A stretch of 28,511 bases of DNA from a virus: the IMG/VR virus record IMGVR_UViG_3300001450_000034, positions 34,186-62,696 of that record, one strand, 5' to 3'. Under the pieces are notes generated by a model, which saw nothing but the letters and a program-made list of their open reading frames with translations, had not been told where the DNA came from and searched no databases. Positions within the stretch are counted from its first letter, which is position 1. Each line of letters starts with the position of its first letter. Below are positions 24,781 to 28,511 of this stretch, piece by piece. The translations under genes were made by a program, and so were the position numbers.

Positions 24781-25436
24781 TCTATCAGCGTCTCCTTAGT
24801 TTTCTTTATAGTAGGTGGTGCTTGGTCTATGGTTCTTAACTTATTCCTTACTTCGGGGGCGTTAGCAACAATCATATCTGCATAAACATCGGTAGACCTG
24901 AATCCGAAGGGGATTATTGAATCATCCTTTATTTTCTTCTTAGGCCACGATACACTACTCTGTAATGCCTTCGTGCCAAAGACCAAAGCGGCTTTAGCAT
25001 AATCTTCTTCCATCTGATATCTCGCCATACTTACTATTCTTTGTTCTTCAATCCCCTGCGGTCTATTGACTTTATGGAATGCTTCTGCAAGAGCAAGTGG
25101 GACAGGTTTCATAGCCTTCCATGCCCTGTTTCTATCTGACCACTTCATCATAGCATTGATTGGTGAATTGAAATTATTTTTACCCTTCTTAGCGGAATTA
25201 TGGATTAGTATATTATTACCTTCACGAACACCCTTAATCCCCTTTCTAGGTATCACTACAAGACGATATTGCACCAATTCAGCCCATTCTTTTGCCATAG
25301 ATAGGGGGAATGATTCACAATGTAAAATATAGGTAGTGTCCGGTGCTGTGGGGGGCGATGTCAGTTCACCATACATCAAAATATAGTCTCCGCTCCTAAA
25401 AGAAGCATCATCACCTGCGTAAATTATTACACCCAT
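24771..25436 (-). CDS. Unknown 221-aa protein with C-terminal EWL; possible second clamp-loader subunit
   Basis: The N-terminal 75 residues show strand-helix alternation like a degenerate nucleotide-binding domain without a P-loop (VIIYAGDDASF, DYILMYGE, TTYILHCESF, YRLVVIPRKG). The rest is helical (about 85-200). This is the outline of a non-ATPase clamp-loader subunit such as delta or T4 gp62, or a reduced RFC large subunit. Archaeal RFC large subunits are known to carry a PCNA-binding peptide at the C-terminus, and this protein ends KETLIEWL, sharing EWL with DNA polymerase B. The functional suggestion combines this peptide, the fold impression and the lack of another large subunit here; it is not shown by a motif. 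Its start overlaps the preceding stop by one base (TAATG). Confidence 0.6.
   Translation of the reverse strand: MGVIIYAGDDASFRSGDYILMYGELTSPPTAPDTTYILHCESFPLSMAKEWAELVQYRLVVIPRKGIKGVREGNNILIHNSAKKGKNNFNSPINAMMKWSDRNRAWKAMKPVPLALAEAFHKVNRPQGIEEQRIVSMARYQMEEDYAKAALVFGTKALQSSVSWPKKKIKDDSIIPFGFRSTDVYADMIVANAPEVRNKLRTIDQAPPTIKKTKETLIEWL
24804..24810 (-). promoter_or_regulatory. Possible TATA box for the small membrane protein gene
   Basis: The minus strand reads CTATAAAG inside the 3' end of the upstream gene. The centre is about 27 nt before the ATG at 24780, matching the leaderless spacing used elsewhere. Confidence 0.35.
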
Positions 25437-25711
25437 TATTTCACTCTCCCTACCGGTTGTTGTGGTATTACCCTATGGCCTCCGCATTCGGCACATGATT
25501 CTTTTCCTTCTTTGTGAAATATACTACCGCCACCCTTACATACAGGACATATTATCAATAATCTTGTAATACATATCTTGCATCTTATTTCCCCCGTTGT
25601 AATGTGGTGAATAGTATGCCTAGAGTGTCTCCACTTAGAACATTCAATACAATAACCTTTCCAAGAAAACTCATTCTTCTTCATGTCCTTCTTCATATAC
25701 CCCATCTCCAA
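25436..25711 (-). CDS. Small protein with two zinc-binding modules (91 aa)
   Basis: Eight cysteines form four pairs: C21/C24, C44/C47, C55/C58 (CPVCKGGGS) and C73/C76 (CAECGGHR). The last two pairs resemble the DnaJ-type CxxCxGxG module, which binds zinc. The longest frame overlaps the upstream gene by 41 bp; ATG codons at 25696 and 25684 would shorten this overlap without losing any cysteine. The stop overlaps the next start as TAATG. Function unknown. Confidence 0.6.
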   Translation of the reverse strand: MEMGYMKKDMKKNEFSWKGYCIECSKWRHSRHTIHHITTGEIRCKICITRLLIICPVCKGGGSIFHKEGKESCAECGGHRVIPQQPVGRVK

Positions 25712-26198
25712 ATCCTATTGTCTTAAACACATAGTCGGGATAGATAGTATGTTCACGGTAATTTGCCTTTGCTTCTAAACTCATTTTATTCCACTCATTA
25801 TCAACAACGTCTGACCACCATCTGATACCATAAGCAAGACGAGGAACTGCAACGCGCATAATATCTAAAGTATGAAAGCAAAAGAATAAATCATGTCGGC
25901 CACCTGTTTCTGGTAGTGGGTGGTCCCTATCTTCCATATCAGGAAGAGTAACTGCGCTTCCTATTAGAAGAACTGGATGCTTACCTCCGCAATTACCAAC
26001 TAATTCTTGTAGCACAGATTCTTTACCATTTTCGAGAATGGTCCCCGGCATTACAGCCACCACAGGATAATCCTCTCGATTTACACCATCAAAAGCATTA
26101 AAGTTCCACTCAACCGCATTATATTCTTCTTCACCGTATTTATCCATATATTCTATCTCCATTTCACTTAGCATATATTCTAGCCATGCCTTATACAT
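25671..26198 (-). CDS. Protein of unknown function (175 aa)
   Basis: The protein is acidic, with a helical N-terminus (about 1-25), a mixed middle (YPVVAVMPGTILENG, HPVLLIGSAVTLPD) and a Trp/Tyr-rich C-terminal half ending EEGHEEE. No family was recognised. A TATA box centred 26 nt upstream of the ATG supports this start and a leaderless transcript. It begins a run of tightly coupled genes ending with the small membrane protein or the winged-helix gene. Confidence 0.55.
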   Translation of the reverse strand: MYKAWLEYMLSEMEIEYMDKYGEEEYNAVEWNFNAFDGVNREDYPVVAVMPGTILENGKESVLQELVGNCGGKHPVLLIGSAVTLPDMEDRDHPLPETGGRHDLFFCFHTLDIMRVAVPRLAYGIRWWSDVVDNEWNKMSLEAKANYREHTIYPDYVFKTIGFGDGVYEEGHEEE

Positions 26199-26204
26199 AA
26201 TAAG

Positions 26205-26534
26205 TCAGGCAGGCCAGCCCTTATAAACATAGCGTTGAAAGCGTCTCCATTGATGTTCCGTCAAACCCCATACTTCACGGATAGCAGTAGTTGTTACCTT
26301 ATACTCACCATGATACCATTGATAACCCTCATCATTAAGAACAAACTTAATACCGTCCTCAACCATAAGATTCACAAGTGTTGGGAATACCTCTTTTGGT
26401 ATAGGTTTAGTGGCTAAATGCTTATTTCTCTTACGCCACCTTTCCCTACCAACCTTCGGTAACATATCAGCGATAACATCAATATCAGTATCAAGCGTTT
26501 CAATATCTGCATCAAGAAACTTATATTTCGTCAT
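26205..26534 (-). CDS. Protein of unknown function (109 aa)
   Basis: The N-terminus is acidic (DADIETLDTDIDVIAD), followed by a basic helix (GRERWRKRNKHLATK) and a C-terminal helical region with WGLTEHQWRRFQRYV, which could be a small DNA-binding helix pair. The start overlaps the upstream gene by 14 bp. The last codons contain the TATA box of the next gene. Confidence 0.5.
   Translation of the reverse strand: MTKYKFLDADIETLDTDIDVIADMLPKVGRERWRKRNKHLATKPIPKEVFPTLVNLMVEDGIKFVLNDEGYQWYHGEYKVTTTAIREVWGLTEHQWRRFQRYVYKGWPA
26221..26227 (-). promoter_or_regulatory. TATA box, leaderless promoter of the 175-aa gene
   Basis: The minus strand reads GTTTATAAGG, nearly identical to the element before the OB-fold gene. 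The centre is 26 nt upstream of the ATG at 26198. It lies inside the coding end of the 109-aa gene. Confidence 0.55.
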
Positions 26535-27156
26535 CTGTTAATTCCTCATACGATACTTCTATGGCAGGGGCTTTTAATGTTGATACTCTTAATTCCACTT
26601 GGTCTAGTAATTTAGGATGTTCCTTCAATGTATCTACCAAGACATACATTACTTCATCCAATTGACGTTGCGCTAAGAGAAGTTGATTATCAACACCTAT
26701 TTCCTTTTTCAATTGACCTGCTAACTTAAGATAGCCACCTAACTGACCTGTAAGTCTAGTTACATCAGCAATAAAATCACTATCTATGTATGTTTCATCT
26801 CTTTGGGCTTCTAATTCTTCAATCCACGTTGCTAATCTTTGAGCCATATTTTCTGCTAGATTGACAGTATTAATAGTGTCTTGTCTCATGGCTTCGATAA
26901 GCCCTGCTTTTAGTGGGTCATAATCTTCGTGGTCTGCTAAGTGAACATTTACTGAGCCAGGTAGCCAACCATATTTCTGTTCTAAGAAAGAAGCGGTAGT
27001 TTCGCCCCTGTATAATTTCATTTCCAACTCAACTTTATTAAGTGCTTCACACATAGGACAATCGGGAGGCGTAAGAACCCATCTAAGAGCGTCAGCCCAA
27101 TCTCCTTTAGGACCCAAACGCATTAATTTTTCTTCTATCAATTTTCTTGTTTTCAT
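26521..27156 (-). CDS. Cys/His-HTH DNA-binding protein, possible terminase small subunit-like
   Basis: Residues about 33-75 follow a pattern common in phage DNA-binding proteins: a CxxC pair (CPMC, C33/C36), a helix-turn-helix (SFLEQKYGWLPGSVNVHL) and an HxxxH pair (HLADH), together likely a zinc-stabilised HTH. The remainder (about 85-195) is long helices likely to oligomerise, ending in an acidic tail. This resembles the general build of small terminase subunits, but no large terminase is in the window and it sits in the replication module directly after the helicase-like gene. A replication initiator or origin-binding role is equally possible. The start overlaps the upstream stop (ATGA). 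Confidence 0.55.
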   Translation of the reverse strand: MKTRKLIEEKLMRLGPKGDWADALRWVLTPPDCPMCEALNKVELEMKLYRGETTASFLEQKYGWLPGSVNVHLADHEDYDPLKAGLIEAMRQDTINTVNLAENMAQRLATWIEELEAQRDETYIDSDFIADVTRLTGQLGGYLKLAGQLKKEIGVDNQLLLAQRQLDEVMYVLVDTLKEHPKLLDQVELRVSTLKAPAIEVSYEELTDDEI

Positions 27157-28478
27157 TGTTCAACACTACTCCATTCTCCCCATTTTACTTCGGGTTTTGC
27201 TCTTTGTGGGGGTGTATCGTGTCCTATGCGACACATAACACCCTTTCTTCCTCTTCCTTCCTTGACTGTCTTAAACTCTTTATACCATGAGTTTCCTTCT
27301 AATGATTCTTCAATCCATCTTTTTGCTGTTTGATAGTCTCCGTTAGTAACCATTTTGGCAACTTCTTTCACAAGGGTAGACTTGGGCATATCACGATTCC
27401 AAAAGGTTGATTTGATTAACTCCATATCTGCATCCATTACTGTTCTTCTCATCCTAAGTGCATCATCAAGATACTTTCTCAGTTCATCGTTTATTGATAC
27501 TTCAAAGACCGGCATAGGCTTATATGTTTCTTGCATCATCCAATACCCAACCATTAGTCTCCTAAACAAATCTGCTTCCCATGACCTAACGTCTTTATTT
27601 TCTAACCAATCTTGAACATCCTGTCCGAAGCGGACCTGAACAGGGGGATTTAATACTGCCTCTAACTGCCGCTTCATAAAGAACCTTCTTATTACTTCTC
27701 TTAAAGCATTAATCTTAAGTCTTTGGTCGTGTGGCATATTAGCCTGTTTTTGGTTAGCCCTCTTAAATGCCAATTCCTTTTGAGGGTTCATGTCAATATC
27801 AATGATAAAGAACCTTCTGTCAAGACCGGATTCTAATTCAAATCGACCGGGTTGAGTTCCGCCCCATACAGTATATCTTGTTGTATATCTGACCCAACCA
27901 CTTCGCATAGACTTATTTACTCTACCATTATCGGTGGATGTAAGCATTTGATTCATCATATCTGTGCTGTGGTCTTTATTTCCCGCATCCACTAAACTGC
28001 TGAACTCTTCAAATCCTAAGAAGCCACCACACATCTCACGCGCAAGTGGTCGTCCAACAATAATCCCATCTTCATTTACAGACCCAAACATACCGGCTTC
28101 GGTTATACTGTTAGGTCCAATCATAGTTCTAAAACCTTCTCCTTGCCATCCTTTAGGATTCCAAAGCAGACCTGTGCCTTGTGCTAAGAATGTGTCGATT
28201 AAGATTGACTTACCCGAACCTTTCATACCTCTCATTAGTATATGTAGGCGTGTGTCAGCCGCTCTTGCTCCGGGTGTATAGAATGGGGCATTAGGGTGTC
28301 TCATAGGGCAGGGTTCGATTACGAACTCTTCACCTTCTGTAAAATCACAAGTAGCACACTTGTTCAAAGTATTAAATATATGCGAGCCAACAGAAGCAAT
28401 AAATATCGGTATCTTATCTTCTAGGTCTATCAGATAATTCAAATCGCAGTAGTTTTGTGTTGCCTTAAATATATTCAT
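27153..28478 (-). CDS. MCM-like AAA+ ATPase, probable replicative helicase (5' end may lie outside window)
   Basis: The protein has Walker A GMKGSGKS (84-91), a Walker B-like FLGFEEF (153-159), a sensor 1 strand ending GGTQPGRFE (206-214) and LESGLDRRFF (215-224), the position of the MCM arginine finger (LLSRFD in cellular MCMs). Three cysteines and a histidine near 41-61 (CATC, then CPMRH) could be a remnant zinc site, and a helical C-terminal region could be a winged helix. Differences from cellular MCM: Walker A is not GDPGxAKS and sensor 1 has Gln instead of Asn. The ATG at 28478 has a GGTGA ribosome binding site, but the frame stays open to the right edge of the window (KGKWLTDGEQ before the Met), so the gene may be longer. 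Another AAA+ family is possible. Confidence 0.6.
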   Translation of the reverse strand: MNIFKATQNYCDLNYLIDLEDKIPIFIASVGSHIFNTLNKCATCDFTEGEEFVIEPCPMRHPNAPFYTPGARAADTRLHILMRGMKGSGKSILIDTFLAQGTGLLWNPKGWQGEGFRTMIGPNSITEAGMFGSVNEDGIIVGRPLAREMCGGFLGFEEFSSLVDAGNKDHSTDMMNQMLTSTDNGRVNKSMRSGWVRYTTRYTVWGGTQPGRFELESGLDRRFFIIDIDMNPQKELAFKRANQKQANMPHDQRLKINALREVIRRFFMKRQLEAVLNPPVQVRFGQDVQDWLENKDVRSWEADLFRRLMVGYWMMQETYKPMPVFEVSINDELRKYLDDALRMRRTVMDADMELIKSTFWNRDMPKSTLVKEVAKMVTNGDYQTAKRWIEESLEGNSWYKEFKTVKEGRGRKGVMCRIGHDTPPQRAKPEVKWGEWSSVEQ

Positions 28479-28511
28479 TTGCTCACCATCGGTAAGCCAC
28501 TTTCCTTTTTT

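Noticed and set aside
26521-27156. Firm call as terminase small subunit
   Set aside because: The Cys/His-HTH plus helical layout fits, but no large terminase is present and the gene lies in the replication module, so only a tentative mention is justified.
1-28511. tRNA, rRNA, insertion sequences, integrase or attachment sites
   Set aside because: Reading both strands showed no cloverleaf-like gene in the short gaps, no transposase or integrase product and no long direct or terminal repeats.

Overview
The window looks like part of the genome of a head-tailed (Caudoviricetes-type) virus of an archaeon. Three lines of evidence support this. The replication genes are of archaeal/eukaryotic type (family B polymerase, RFC-type clamp loader, PriS/PriL-like primase, PCNA-like clamp candidate, MCM-like ATPase). 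Gene starts are preceded by archaeal TATA boxes about 26 nt upstream of the start codon, or by GGAGG/GAGGTGA ribosome binding sites. The left end carries tail genes. The layout recalls the published magroviruses, proposed viruses of marine Group II Euryarchaeota, but that host assignment is inference from gene content and was not tested by comparison.

Region 1 (1-10228, + strand) is the tail module: the C-terminal part of a tape-measure-like protein, then a 2,998-residue tail protein joined to it by an ATGA overlap. Region 2 (10207-28511, all - strand) is a compact replication, recombination and nucleotide-processing module. The two modules converge and overlap by 22 bp. In the direction of transcription (right to left) the second module encodes: an MCM-like AAA+ ATPase; a Cys/His-HTH protein; two unknown proteins; a zinc-finger protein; a 221-aa protein that may be a second clamp-loader subunit; a small membrane protein; a winged-helix/zinc protein; a conserved phage-type protein; RFC small subunit; an OB-fold (RPA-like) protein; a Sak4/RadA-like ATPase; two very small genes (34 and 52 aa); a sliding-clamp candidate; two unknown proteins; a DNA methyltransferase; a GNAT-like transferase; an HTH protein; a nucleoside deoxyribosyltransferase-like protein; DNA polymerase B; a coiled-coil/zinc protein; a Cas4-like Fe-S nuclease; a zinc ribbon; a single-chain primase; and an ERCC4 (XPF/Hef-type) nuclease.

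The most striking observation is that four otherwise unrelated proteins (DNA polymerase B, the DNA methyltransferase, the GNAT-like protein and the 221-aa protein) end in the same tripeptide, Glu-Trp-Leu, immediately before the stop codon. This resembles a C-terminal sliding-clamp-binding peptide (a variant PIP box, or the C-terminal clamp motifs of T4-type phages). It suggests that polymerase, a clamp-loader component and DNA-modifying enzymes dock on one viral clamp.

No tRNA, rRNA, CRISPR array, insertion sequence or integrase was recognised. Intergenic gaps are all under 200 bp, and most genes overlap by 1-14 bp.
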